A DNA stretch of 64,000 nt, taken from positions 4,579,501 to 4,643,500 of the forward strand of contig JAYJMM010000114.1 of the NCBI GenBank assembly GCA_037349105.1. The letters run 5' to 3'. Positions within the stretch are counted from its first letter, which is position 1, and each line of letters opens with the position of its first letter. This DNA is from Limnomonas spitsbergensis (Eukaryota; Chlorophyta; Chlorophyceae; Chlamydomonadales). Under the pieces are notes generated by a model. The model made no database searches, was not told where the DNA came from, and was given only the letters and a program-made list of their open reading frames with translations. A program made the position numbers and the translations under genes. This document shows, one piece after another, positions 34,155 to 44,116 of the stretch.

Positions 34155-35034
34155 TGTCGCACCATAAAGCAGTAACTGCAATACTATGGTAAACTCCGGA
34201 ATCTCCGGTAAAGGCGCCTTAGAGAAGTGTCCTTCTACTCATAAACACGGTACATTACCGTACACACAGACTCCTTGTACTTCAGACAAGAGCTGTTCAC
34301 TGGCTACTGTAAGGTTCGGCCCTAGCAGGAAGTCTCTCTGCCTAGGGGTAATGTCTGGGTGTCCCTGTCTTGTGGGTACCGCCCCTACTACTTCACTTCG
34401 CGATGTGCGCTTCAGGTCCGTGGCGGACTTCTTTCCTCACGGCAGTGACGGACGCCTACGGGCAGACTCAGTGACTACACACTGGCTGCGAGTGCTCAGC
34501 GAGTTAAGCAGCAGAGTCGGATATTTGTATGTCTATCAATTGACTGTGGTAGCGCAGGCCTTCTGGCCGTCTGGGCGCGATCCAGCAGGGCTATGTTAAG
34601 GGGCACTTACCGCGCGACTCGCGGTGAGGTTGCCGAGGCGTAGACTGCGTACTTCTGCTTCTGCAGGGCCTCGGTACTCTACTGGGGCACTTGTCTCCAG
34701 CTAGTTCAGCTGAGGCCGAGCTAGTCTTGACTCGGGTTAAGGTACTGACTTATGTGAAAGCTGCAGGTCTCATACGCTGATGACGGCCGTTGCTTGTTAC
34801 AATAGAGGTCTGTCCTTTAGAAAGGGACGAAGTAACTAGTTTAGGCAATTGCCGGGACACAGGGACCCGGCAGGCCCAATTCAGAGTACGGTAAATTATG
34901 CACTTCACCCTGCGTAAGCGGGTTTCTAGGTCTCAGTTCAAATCCGGCGGCTCCGCAGAGAAGCTGCGGAGGCCCCGAGGCCGCCGACTGCGGTCTACAC
35001 GGTTCTGTCACGTGTACGGTAATATACTGTGACA
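34155..35034. mobile_element. 880-bp internally deleted derivative of the gag-like element
   Basis: Left 245 bp match the left end of the full-length copy (35037 onward). Right 636 bp match its right end (42790-43425). The junction lies between CTACTTCACT and CGCGATGTGCG, with one extra T. Ends are TGTCGCACC and ATACTGTGACA. Near identity to the full-length copy means it is recent. An alternative reading is a solo LTR, but the full-length copies do not carry this sequence at both ends. Confidence 0.65.
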
Positions 35035-36389
35035 GCTGTCGCACCATAAAGCAGTAACTGCAATACTATGGTAAACTCCGGAATCTCCGGTAAAGGCGCC
35101 TTAGAGAAGTGTCCTTCTACTCATAAACACGGTACATTACCGTACACAGACTCCTTGTACTTCAGACAAGAGCTGTTAACTGGCTACTGTAAGGTTCGGC
35201 CCTAGCAGGAAGTCTCTCTGCCTAGGGGTAATGTCTGGGTGTCCCTGTCTTGTGGGTACCGCCCCTACTACTTCACTCGCCCCCCGCTCCTCAGCGTTAA
35301 GCCTAAAGGGCATGCGCTGGGAGCCGGAAAAAGGGGTCGGTACTGAAAGAAATCTGGAAAAATCTGTACGCCCAGAACTTGTCAGTTCCCTAACACTGAA
35401 GCCTCCTAACATCTGACTGCAATCCAGCCAGTCGGGGAAAAAAAAAAAACCCTGAAGAAAATCCACTGCAGGAAATGTGCTGCAGGACATCCACACAAGG
35501 AAATTCACCAAAGAAAAAATTCACTGAAACCCGTGGCGGACCCTAGGTCCACCCACGGTTCTGCACACTTGACAAAGGCCTCTGGGACCCTGATCTCTCT
35601 CCGGCCTGATCGGGGCACACAGAATCCGGTACCATCACCAGTGTCATGCTTGGTTGCAGGCAATAAAGGGTCAGAACCCATCAGAAACCCTCAGCAACCA
35701 TCAGAAACCATCAGAAACCATCAGAAATCATCAGAAACCAGAATCCTTAAACTTCTGGAAAATATGTACGTAGAAGCTCAAATTGTCTCAGCAAATCTGC
35801 CTGGTTCAGGCCTTCTTCAAAAGAAAAAATCCACAGAGTCTCAGCTGATGCGCAATGCGCGGAATCCTACAAATCCAGGCTGTTCAGCCCACTACTGGCT
35901 AGCAAACAGAGATATTTTAAAAGTTATCAGGTTAAGCTAAGAACAACCGCTGCTCTCGCCCCACTGCGCCATAGCCGCCTGGTCTTCAATGGCCACAGGA
36001 AATGTGCGCCGTAGCAGCGTGATCCGCCCCCTGCTGTGTTATCATCGCCCGAGTAGACTAATTCTCCTCGCTCATCATCTTCATAAGATATGTACTACCG
36101 TAGCCTTGCTGCTACGGTGTTTGAGAAACAAATTTTCACTATGTTGCTGCGATAGCTTTAACTCCAATCCTGCATCTTCCGTCTTTGGTCCGCTGGCTGC
36201 CGGCCCACTTCCTGCCGGGTACTAGGACAAGCCGCTCTGCGTCTGCATTTTCTGCTCTGTAGGCGCCTGCCCGCTCCTTGCCAGTTACGGCGTGGGTAAC
36301 GTCACGTGCTCAGCGGCCTTGCCGCTCTGGGCTCGGCCTCAGGTCTCGGTAAGCTCCGCAAGGGCTGACTCCTCCTCTTTGTTGGAAGC

Positions 36390-39300
36390 CTAGGGCCACC
36401 TTGGCCCATCTATGGACCGCTCGCTGGGTGACATTGGCTTCTCTTCATCCAAGGAATATCTTTCTCCAAAAAGTCTCTCCCTCCAAGAAGCCTCTCGCGC
36501 CTCCTCCTCCTCATCCGCCTCTTCCTCCTCTTCCATCTCATTCTCCTCTTCTGCCTCTTCCATCTCATTCTCCTCTTCTGCCGCAGGCCTGTGATCTGTG
36601 ACCAACAGGTCCCCCATTTCCAGGGCGAACTTCTCCCACAGCACCACCTGCTGCGTCAGCACAGTGGTCTGCTCCTCATCGGTCATGCACAAGTACCCTG
36701 GCACAGTGATCACGAACTTGCTCAGCTTGACCCTGGTGGCCACTGGCAGCCCCTCATAGAACATGTGCGAGACCGAGTGCCTTCTGCCAAAGTAGTCCAC
36801 TGCATCCCTCGAGATCTGCAGCAGCTCTGCTGTGGACAGTACTCTGTGCGCAAACGCCTCCACTGTCTCCTCTGGCTTGACCTCTGGATCCAAGGTTGTT
36901 TTGACTCCCAGCTTGAGGTTGGTGATCGCGGATCTCTCATCCGAGGTCGGCTTCCCCACCTCCTCCTTTACCACCCTGATCCACAGGGTAAGCAGGGAAA
37001 CCGCACAGCACTGCTCCTCTGCTGGAGCGGCCCACTGCCCCCTGATCCTTTCCACCTCCTTGGTGGCCCTGTCCCCTGCATGGGGCGCTACCCTGATGGC
37101 CACCATCAACGGCCCCACACTGGCAGGCTTGTTGTTCCACAACCTGGCCAGGGATCGCACGAGCATGGCCATGGCCGAGGGTGACTGGCAGGATCCAACA
37201 ATTTCCCCTGCCACCACGGCCAGCGCCGGTGGTTCATCCGACAGCGCCAGCCTGTTGTGTGATCCCCAATAGCCACACGCTTGGCAATATTTCTTGGCTG
37301 CAACCGCGCCCGGGTGTGACATATCCAACACCGGCACGTTGCCTTGGATAGCTGGGATTTTGGTATATTTGGCCACCCCTGCCAGCTGCAGGACCATCTG
37401 CTGCAGCAGCTGCATGTTCATCCTTGCCTGCTCCCTATCGAGCCTCTTCATTTCCTGGTCGCTGGACTCCCGCCTGGCCCTTGGCCCGCGCCTGTCCGCT
37501 CCACCTGACCCCGACTCGTCTAAACTGGAGTCTGATCCAGATCCGCTACTGTCGCCCCCTGATGGGCTGCGACTGCGCTGGTACTGGCTGTTTCTGCGGC
37601 CAGCCCCATCCTGGGCTTGTCCGCCCCCGGACGACTGTCTGCCGGCCCCGCTCGCGGAGCCTCTGCTCCTCTCGGGAGGCGGCTGATCAGCCTCATCTCT
37701 GCTTTTTCTCTCCTCTGGGCCAGACTCCCGAGGCTGTGATCCTCTGCCGGATTCTGCCTGCCCCCTGGGCGGCTTCTGGCTTGGCTCGCCTGGCTGTGTC
37801 CTCCTGCCGTATTCTGCCGGCCCCCTGGGCGGCTCCTGGCTCTGCCAGTTTGGCTGTTCCCTGCCGTCTGCCTGCCCCCTGGGCGGCTCCTGGCTCTGCC
37901 AGCTTGGCTGTTTCCCTCCTGTGTAATTCCTGACGTAGGAATCAGATTGCGTTTCCCCTCTGGTTTCCTGCCTTCTTGGTCCACTGCTGCGCACACTGCC
38001 TGCATGCTCGTCCTGTTGTGTTCCTCTTGCTGCGCCCTCTTGCCTTTTCCTCAGGAACTCCTCGATGTAATCCACCTGGGTTTCCTGGCCTGTGTTCTCT
38101 TTGTCCTCGATTATGCGCAGGAGTGCATAAGACTCTTGCCTGTTTGCTCTGCGCGTTGCTACGCCTTGCTCAGCCATCCTGGCCAGCGATCGGCTAGTCA
38201 ACTCCGCCCTTTCGCTGGCGGCTGGGCTACTGGCCCTGGGCTCTTCCCTGCCCCTTGGCCGCCCCCTGAGGCTTGGCTCGCTGCTGACCTCAAAAACCTC
38301 AGATCTGAGTGTTGGGGTTGGCGCGGTTCTTGCTTGCTGCTGCCACCTTTGGACTTCCCTGAGCTCCTCAGGCCGTTGCCCCGCTGTTTCAAATCCTTCC
38401 CATACCTGGTCCTCCTCATCTTCTGGCTCAGATGCAGGTTCCACCTGATGTCCTGTTACCCCGTCGCACCATTCATCTGCGAAGGCCTTAACAGCAAGGG
38501 CTGCTTCGCGTCCTGCCCCTCCCTTGGACATCTGTCCAAGGGCGGCCAACAGCATTGCCCTGTCCTGCCCGGTGTGGGAAATACCCATCATGGCTTTTGT
38601 TGCCCATCCTTGCAGATGATGGGCCCTGAACTCCTCGATGGCTGTGACTTGATCCTGGAGCTGCGCGAATGTCCTGGAGCACACTTCCTTCCACAGGTTT
38701 GTTGCCCACTGCAAAAGTCCTGCCCAACCGAATGGCTGCATCTGCTTCTCTGGCACCCCTTCGCCGCTCACCACATCCACGGCCCTGGAGCGCTCTGGCT
38801 CTCTAGGTCTGGTATCCTGCGCCTGTGCTGTACCTTGATAAAATCCGCGCAGGATTTCCTTGTGGCTGCCGCCTGCTCGCATCTGGCTGCTAGATCCCTC
38901 CTTGGGTGTCTGCACAGGTCTGCCCACACTGGGCGTAAACTTGGACAGCGGCGTCCCGTAGACTGTGGATCCCGCCCCTCTTTGAACCGGCACCCTGCGT
39001 GGTCGCATTGGCTGCCTTGGGCGCAGCCCTGTCACTGGCTGCCGCCCCTTCTCTTCTTGTATCGGATCAGGCAGCTCTTCCTCAGATATTAGGTCAGCCC
39101 ACGGCTTTCCCACCGGTACAGCTGACTTTTCCTGTGGTTCTTTGCTGCTTTGCGGGGCCTGCCTGGTCACAGCAGGCTTGATCTCAGCTCCCTCGCGCTT
39201 GATCTCTGCATCACTGGCCTCAGCCGGGTCCTCACCCGGCTCCAGCCCCCTCTGGATGTTGGCATCCATGAGGTGCTCACATGCACTGTCGCTGTGCTCG

Positions 39301-42122
39301 CACTCGAACCCGCAGAACATGCATACTCTTCCGGGGTAATACCTCATGGCCTGACGCATGGCATTGCGGGTGTCCATCTGCTGCTGACGGTCACCTGTTG
39401 CGCAATCCTCCCAGAGCCTGGCCAGCTCCACATCTGCAGGCACCGCATCAGGGAATGCTACCAGGCACACATTCCTGCTGCTGCTGTTGTTCACGGGTGC
39501 TGGCACCAAAGACCTGCTGCTCCTAGCTGCTTCCACGTCACTGTCAGCTGCCCTGTCTTGTGGCAACAGCGTCTGCAATTTCTTTGCCAAGCGACGCTTC
39601 ATCATCCTCAGCTGCCTGGTCATTCTCATCTGCCAGGCAATCCCTGGCTGCCTGGCCATCCACAGCTGCCTGGCCATTCCTTTGAGCTTCTGCTGGTACC
39701 AGTTCACCTTTTCCCTCAGCATGGGTATGGAGATTCCCTGCTCCTCTGACCCCTCAGGATTCTCTGCCGCCTCCAGCTGTTTGCTGGCCTGCTGGGCCGC
39801 CCCTGGTTCTGATATTGGCACCTGGACCCCTCCTGGAGCTGCTGCCACCGGTGGTGTGACAGGCCCATCCTCTTCTGGCTGGTGCATCTGCACCATCACC
39901 GGCGCCTGCCTGTGCTCGTGGTCCTCAACCTCACTTGGTCCAACTGGTCCCTCAGCCACCTGTTGGTTCAGCTTCTGCTCCCACGGATGCAGTTGGTCCG
40001 GCTCGCAGCCGCCGGCCACCGCAGGTGTCACATGGGCTGCCTCCCTCGACAAACACAAACGTGACGCCTGCACCTGCAGTTGGCCTGGCTCACAGCCACC
40101 GATCCCTACAGGTGTCACATGAATTGCCTCCCTCTGCAAGCACCGTCGTGACGCCTGCAACTGCAGTTGGCCTGGCTCACAGCCACCGGCCACCACAGGT
40201 GTCACAGGAACGTCCTCCATCTGAAAACACAGCCGTGACGCCTGCACCTGCAGTTGGCACGGCTCGTGGCCATCGGTCACCACAGGTGTCACATGAACTG
40301 CCTCTCTCTGCAAACACAGCCGTGACGCATGCACCTGCAGTTGGCACGGCTCGTGGCCATCGGTCACCACAGGTGTCACATGGACTGCCTCTCTCTGCAA
40401 ACACAGCCGTGACGCATGCACCTGCAGTTGGCCTGGCTCACAGCCAGCGGCCGCCACAGGTGTCACATGGGCTGCCTCCCTCGGCAAACACAGCCGTGAC
40501 GCATGCACCTGCAGTTGACCTGGCTCACAGCCACCGATCCCTACAGGTGTCACAGGAACTGCCTCCATCTGCAAACACAGCCGTGACGCCTGCACCTGCA
40601 GTTGGCCTGGCTCACAGCCACCGGCCACCACAGTTTTCACAGGAACTGCCTCCTTCTGCAAACACAGCCGTGATGCCTGCACCTGCAGTTGGTCTGGCTC
40701 ACAGCCACCGATCCCTACAGGTGTCACAGGAACTGCCTTTCTCTGCAAACACAGCCGTGACGCCTGCACCTGCAGTTGGCTTGGCTCGGAGCCACCGATC
40801 CCTACAGGTGTCACAGGAACCGCCTCTCTCTGCAAACCCAGCCGTGACGCCTGCACCTGCAGTTGGCTTGGCTCGCAGCCACCGGTCACTGGTTTGGGTG
40901 AAAAAGCATTCCCTATCGGAACACAGTTGATCAGGTGCAGCTGCTCGCTAGCTACCGGGCTATCCTGCCTGGGTGGGCCGGCACTCTCTGCCGTAATACA
41001 GTTGATCAGGTGCAGCTGCTCGCTAGCTACCAGGCTATCCTGCCTGGGTGGGCCGGCACTCTCTGCCGTAATACAGTTGATCAGGTGCCTGGGACTTGGC
41101 TCACTGTCACTGCTGAGGATATCAAACATGGACCAGCCGTTGGGGGACACCTGATTACCTGGCTGCTCCATACACCTGGTCAATGCCTCCAAGGGTGCGC
41201 GCTGCTGGGGCACAGCCAGACTGCTTAACCCTGCCTGCTCTGCGTCACACACACTTTTCCACACTCCAGTGGCCCACTGCCCTAGCCTGTTCCACCCTAT
41301 TGGCTGAGCCAGATCCTCCTTCCTTTTTACTGGGGGCCATTCCGCAGTGGCGGCTTGTGCTCCACCCACCGCCTGCAGATCTGCAGGTTTCCTGATCACC
41401 TGACTTCCACCACGGGGCATCGTCCCGTTCTCCTTTTTAACGCACTGCGCAGCACTTGCCACTCTCATTAGCCTCTTCTGCGTCGCGTATTCTGGCCCAC
41501 TGCCTAGGTCTCTTGCTCTCCCGCACTCTGCTGCCCCCTCTGGGGCTGCCGAGGTGCCTGCCCCTTGATCACCGTGATCGGGCTCGTTCTTGACTCGTTG
41601 CGCGGCCCCTGCCCCACTGGGCAAGTCCTGCTCTGGTGCGCCTTCTGGACCACTGTCCCGATTTGCGCCACTGGTCTGCGACACCTCAACGGCCGGGTCC
41701 AATGTCAGCTCAGGGGTTCTTCCTCCCTGTCTCAACCACTGCGCATATTCCAGGCCTTGCCTTGGAATATCCAGGGTTGATTGGGGCACTGGCCCACCTC
41801 GGCTGATCCCTTTGTGCGACACTAGTGTTGAGCCGTCTGCCTGCGCCCCTGCCTCTCTGGGCGGTACGCTGCCCGGTTCTGGCACCTTGCTGTCTCCTGC
41901 GGGCGGTCCCACTGGCCCTGCCAGCTTCGCTGCCACCAACAGGGCTTCTGCAGCCAGCTCATCACTAGCTTCCATCAGGTTTACGCCCGGCTCCAGCCCC
42001 CTCAGACGCCCACTTCTCCGTTGGGCGTCAGGGTGCTGGTGCCTATCGGGATTTAGATCTACGTCTGTCATTCCTACAGGCAATTTACGAACCGCACGGT
42101 CCTGCAAGCGTGCTGGCGACAC
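36390..42122 (-). CDS. 1910-residue gag-like repeat protein of the mobile element
   Basis: A single uninterrupted frame. N-terminal part: basic/acidic, disordered, with PsiKxE motifs (VKNEP, VKKEN, IKREG). Around residue 270: QPIGWNRLGQWATGVWKSVC, repeated in diverged form around residue 1126 (QPFGWAGLLQWATNLWKEVC). About residues 342-400: three 25-residue repeats (EQLHLINCITAESAGPPRQD type). About 415-712: eleven 29-residue repeats (CEPGQLQVQASRLCLQREAV type). About 800: a coiled-coil-like basic helix. About 932: CMFCGFECEHSDSAC, a zinc-knuckle-like CCHC variant. C-terminal 650 residues: Gag-capsid-like block and acidic tail shared with 32205-34154. Function inferred: nucleic-acid-binding structural protein. 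No enzyme motif seen. Start ATG 42122 is the first Met of the frame. Confidence 0.65.
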   Translation of the reverse strand: MSPARLQDRAVRKLPVGMTDVDLNPDRHQHPDAQRRSGRLRGLEPGVNLMEASDELAAEALLVAAKLAGPVGPPAGDSKVPEPGSVPPREAGAQADGSTLVSHKGISRGGPVPQSTLDIPRQGLEYAQWLRQGGRTPELTLDPAVEVSQTSGANRDSGPEGAPEQDLPSGAGAAQRVKNEPDHGDQGAGTSAAPEGAAECGRARDLGSGPEYATQKRLMRVASAAQCVKKENGTMPRGGSQVIRKPADLQAVGGAQAATAEWPPVKRKEDLAQPIGWNRLGQWATGVWKSVCDAEQAGLSSLAVPQQRAPLEALTRCMEQPGNQVSPNGWSMFDILSSDSEPSPRHLINCITAESAGPPRQDSLVASEQLHLINCITAESAGPPRQDSPVASEQLHLINCVPIGNAFSPKPVTGGCEPSQLQVQASRLGLQREAVPVTPVGIGGSEPSQLQVQASRLCLQRKAVPVTPVGIGGCEPDQLQVQASRLCLQKEAVPVKTVVAGGCEPGQLQVQASRLCLQMEAVPVTPVGIGGCEPGQLQVHASRLCLPREAAHVTPVAAAGCEPGQLQVHASRLCLQREAVHVTPVVTDGHEPCQLQVHASRLCLQREAVHVTPVVTDGHEPCQLQVQASRLCFQMEDVPVTPVVAGGCEPGQLQLQASRRCLQREAIHVTPVGIGGCEPGQLQVQASRLCLSREAAHVTPAVAGGCEPDQLHPWEQKLNQQVAEGPVGPSEVEDHEHRQAPVMVQMHQPEEDGPVTPPVAAAPGGVQVPISEPGAAQQASKQLEAAENPEGSEEQGISIPMLREKVNWYQQKLKGMARQLWMARQPGIAWQMRMTRQLRMMKRRLAKKLQTLLPQDRAADSDVEAARSSRSLVPAPVNNSSSRNVCLVAFPDAVPADVELARLWEDCATGDRQQQMDTRNAMRQAMRYYPGRVCMFCGFECEHSDSACEHLMDANIQRGLEPGEDPAEASDAEIKREGAEIKPAVTRQAPQSSKEPQEKSAVPVGKPWADLISEEELPDPIQEEKGRQPVTGLRPRQPMRPRRVPVQRGAGSTVYGTPLSKFTPSVGRPVQTPKEGSSSQMRAGGSHKEILRGFYQGTAQAQDTRPREPERSRAVDVVSGEGVPEKQMQPFGWAGLLQWATNLWKEVCSRTFAQLQDQVTAIEEFRAHHLQGWATKAMMGISHTGQDRAMLLAALGQMSKGGAGREAALAVKAFADEWCDGVTGHQVEPASEPEDEEDQVWEGFETAGQRPEELREVQRWQQQARTAPTPTLRSEVFEVSSEPSLRGRPRGREEPRASSPAASERAELTSRSLARMAEQGVATRRANRQESYALLRIIEDKENTGQETQVDYIEEFLRKRQEGAARGTQQDEHAGSVRSSGPRRQETRGETQSDSYVRNYTGGKQPSWQSQEPPRGQADGREQPNWQSQEPPRGPAEYGRRTQPGEPSQKPPRGQAESGRGSQPRESGPEERKSRDEADQPPPERSRGSASGAGRQSSGGGQAQDGAGRRNSQYQRSRSPSGGDSSGSGSDSSLDESGSGGADRRGPRARRESSDQEMKRLDREQARMNMQLLQQMVLQLAGVAKYTKIPAIQGNVPVLDMSHPGAVAAKKYCQACGYWGSHNRLALSDEPPALAVVAGEIVGSCQSPSAMAMLVRSLARLWNNKPASVGPLMVAIRVAPHAGDRATKEVERIRGQWAAPAEEQCCAVSLLTLWIRVVKEEVGKPTSDERSAITNLKLGVKTTLDPEVKPEETVEAFAHRVLSTAELLQISRDAVDYFGRRHSVSHMFYEGLPVATRVKLSKFVITVPGYLCMTDEEQTTVLTQQVVLWEKFALEMGDLLVTDHRPAAEEENEMEEAEEENEMEEEEEADEEEEAREASWRERLFGERYSLDEEKPMSPSERSIDGPRWP
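39985..40880 (-). repeat. 87-bp coding tandem repeat, about eleven units
   Basis: CCTGCAGT-type anchors lie at 40073, 40160, 40247, 40334, 40421, 40508, 40595, 40682, 40769 and 40856: exact 87-bp steps with no indels. One diverged unit lies to the left. The host copy has only four units (45348-45620). Confidence 0.95.
40920..41100 (-). repeat. 75-bp coding tandem repeat, three units
   Basis: GTTGATCAGGTGCAGCTGCT at 40927, 41002 and (truncated) 41077: exact 75-bp steps. The host copy has five units. Confidence 0.9.
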
Positions 42123-43231
42123 CCCCTACAGGATCTGCTAACGTTAGGCTTCTGCCCCCTTGTTCCTACTGCAATCTGGTGAGGGCTTGCGAGTCAAGAT
42201 CGGATGGCAGGTACAGCAATATGCAGGATAGGCCTTACCTTCCTGCTTTTCTGCTCACTAATTTCAATCTGGCGGAATCCTCCTTCGCCTTTTCAGTTCT
42301 TCCCACCTTGCTGGCTGGGCTGCTTCTAGATGTCTCACGTCCTGCGTGGATGTCACACGCCCTGCGTGGATGTAGCCTCTTGCGTAGTGTCCGCTCAGCT
42401 CTGCGTCCCTGCGGGGATCCTTTGGCACACCCACAAGATTTCAAACTTGGATGTTCTATCCACAAGTTCACTTCTGTCAATGATGAAAGATTGGATCCAC
42501 CTGATCACAATCTGCAGTCACACAGGTAATTACCTGCTGGGTGTATAAATCCACAGCCAGATCTTCAAGCCACTCCTGGACTCAACACTAAGCTGCCACG
42601 CTCAGCGATTCTCAGATTTTAACTTGGCAACCTCTCTCTGGAGATTACCACAGCAAAGTGCAGTTCAAACGCTGTCCAAGGTCGTTTGCATGCAAACAAA
42701 ATTCCAATTCCGCTGCACAAGCACCTTAAGCAGGAATTGGCGAATCAAGCTGATCAGGCTAAATCCACTTCGTCCCTTTCTAAAGGACACGCGATGTGCG
42801 CTTCAGGTCCGCGGCGGACTTCTTTCCTCACGGCAGTGACGGACGCCTACGGGCAGACTCAGTGACTACACACTGGCTGCGAGTGCTCAGCGAGTTAAGC
42901 AGCAGAGTCGGATATTTGTATGTCTATCAATTGACTGTGGTAGCGCAGGCCTTCTGGCCGTCTGGGCGCGATCCAGCAGGGCTATGTTAAGGGGCACTTA
43001 CCGCGCGACTCGAGGTGAGGTTGCCGAGGCGTAGACTGCGTACTTCTGCTTCTGCAGGGCCTCGGTACTCTACTGGGGCACTTGTCTCCAGCTAGTTCAG
43101 CTGAGGCTGAGCTAGTCTTGACTCGGGTTAAGGTACTGACTTATGTGAAAGCTGCAGGTCTCATATGCTGATGACGGCCGTTGCTTGTTACAATAGAGGT
43201 CTGTCCTTTAGAAAGGGACGAAGTAACTAGT

Positions 43232-44116
43232 TTAGGCAATTGCCGGGACACAGGGACCCGGCAGGCCCAATTCAGAGTACGGTAAATTATGCACTTCACC
43301 CTGCGTAAGCGGGTTTCTAGGTCTCAGTTCAAATCCGGCGGCTCCGCAGAGAAGCTGCGGAGGCCCCGAGGCCGCCGACTGCGGTCTACATGGTTCTGTC
43401 ACGTATACGGTAATATACTGTGACACGCCCCCTCGGCTGCCGCCTCTCTTCACTTGGCCGCTTAATCCCTCCTTGGATCTCTGCACAGGCCTGCCCACAC
43501 TGGGGAGAAACCTGGACAGGGGTGTTCCATACACCGTGGACCCTACCACCCTCCTGACTGGAGTGCGGTACGGCCTCAGCTGCCCCCTTGGATGCAGCCC
43601 TGCCCTCAGCTGCGGCCCTTTTTGCACTTGCACCTCTGGGATGGGATCTGACAGCACTTCTTCCCACATCAGGTCAGCCAACGGCTTTCCCACCGGCACA
43701 GCCGCCCTTTTGCTCTGGATCCGCGGTTCATCGCTCTCCTGCGAAACCTGCCCGGCCATCGCTGGTTTGGCTCCTGCCCCCTCGCGCTTGACTTCTGCAG
43801 GTCCGCGCCTGGCCACACTCACCTCTACTTTCACTAGCGGTTCGCCTGCCCTGACCTTGTTACGGCCTGCAAGCCCCTCTGGGCCTGCGGCGACATCCGC
43901 CCTTTGGTCACTTTGGCTGGACTTCTCCTTGACCCGCTGCGCAGTCCTTGCCCCCCTGGGCGGATTCTGCTGCACAGCGGCGTCTGGACCACAGTCCCGC
44001 CCTGTATCACCGCTCTGGGATACCTCAGCTGCTGGATCCAAGATCAGCTCTGGGGTTCCTCCCCCTTGCGTCGGCCCCTGCTCAGCTCCCAGGCCCTTCC
44101 TGGGATCCGCGAGCAC
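43232..44116 (-). pseudogene. Gag-like protein, middle part of the host copy (frameshifted and interrupted)
   Basis: The frame 44116-43430 continues the host gag after a frameshift relative to the 993-residue frame (overlap 44044-44116). It encodes GGGTPELILDPAAEVSQ, VEVSVARRGPAEVKREG and STVYGTPLSRFLPSVGRPVQ. From 43425 leftward the frame runs into the inserted element's end, ending in SELGLPGPCVPAIA. Confidence 0.6.

Larger units (their letters stand above)
35037..43425 (-). mobile_element. Full-length gag-like mobile element (8.4 kb)
   Basis: Runs from TGTCGCACC (35037) to TACTGTGACA (43425), separated from the derivative by only GC. It holds one long minus-strand ORF (42122-36390), a 42123-42785 leader, and a right end of 636 bp shared with the derivative. 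Ends are single-copy and form only a 6-bp imperfect inverted repeat (TGTCGC/TGTCAC), with subterminal ATTACCGTACAC near both ends. It has no polymerase, integrase, transposase or helicase that I can see, so it is probably non-autonomous. Confidence 0.65.

Noticed and set aside
34930..34950. A tRNA gene suggested by a B-box match
   Set aside because: No A box, acceptor stem or cloverleaf could be drawn around it.
34155..35034. Solo LTR of a Ty3/Copia-type element
   Set aside because: Full-length copies in the window do not have this sequence at both ends; each end matches only part of it, so an internal-deletion derivative fits better. Kept as an alternative.
37947..39092. Long plus-strand open frame opposite the gag-like ORF (and similar ones at 39935-40930, 43473-44357, 45349-46287)
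   Set aside because: These are antisense shadows: their repeat period follows the minus-strand coding repeats and they lack recognisable domains. The minus-strand frame is longer and conserved between copies.
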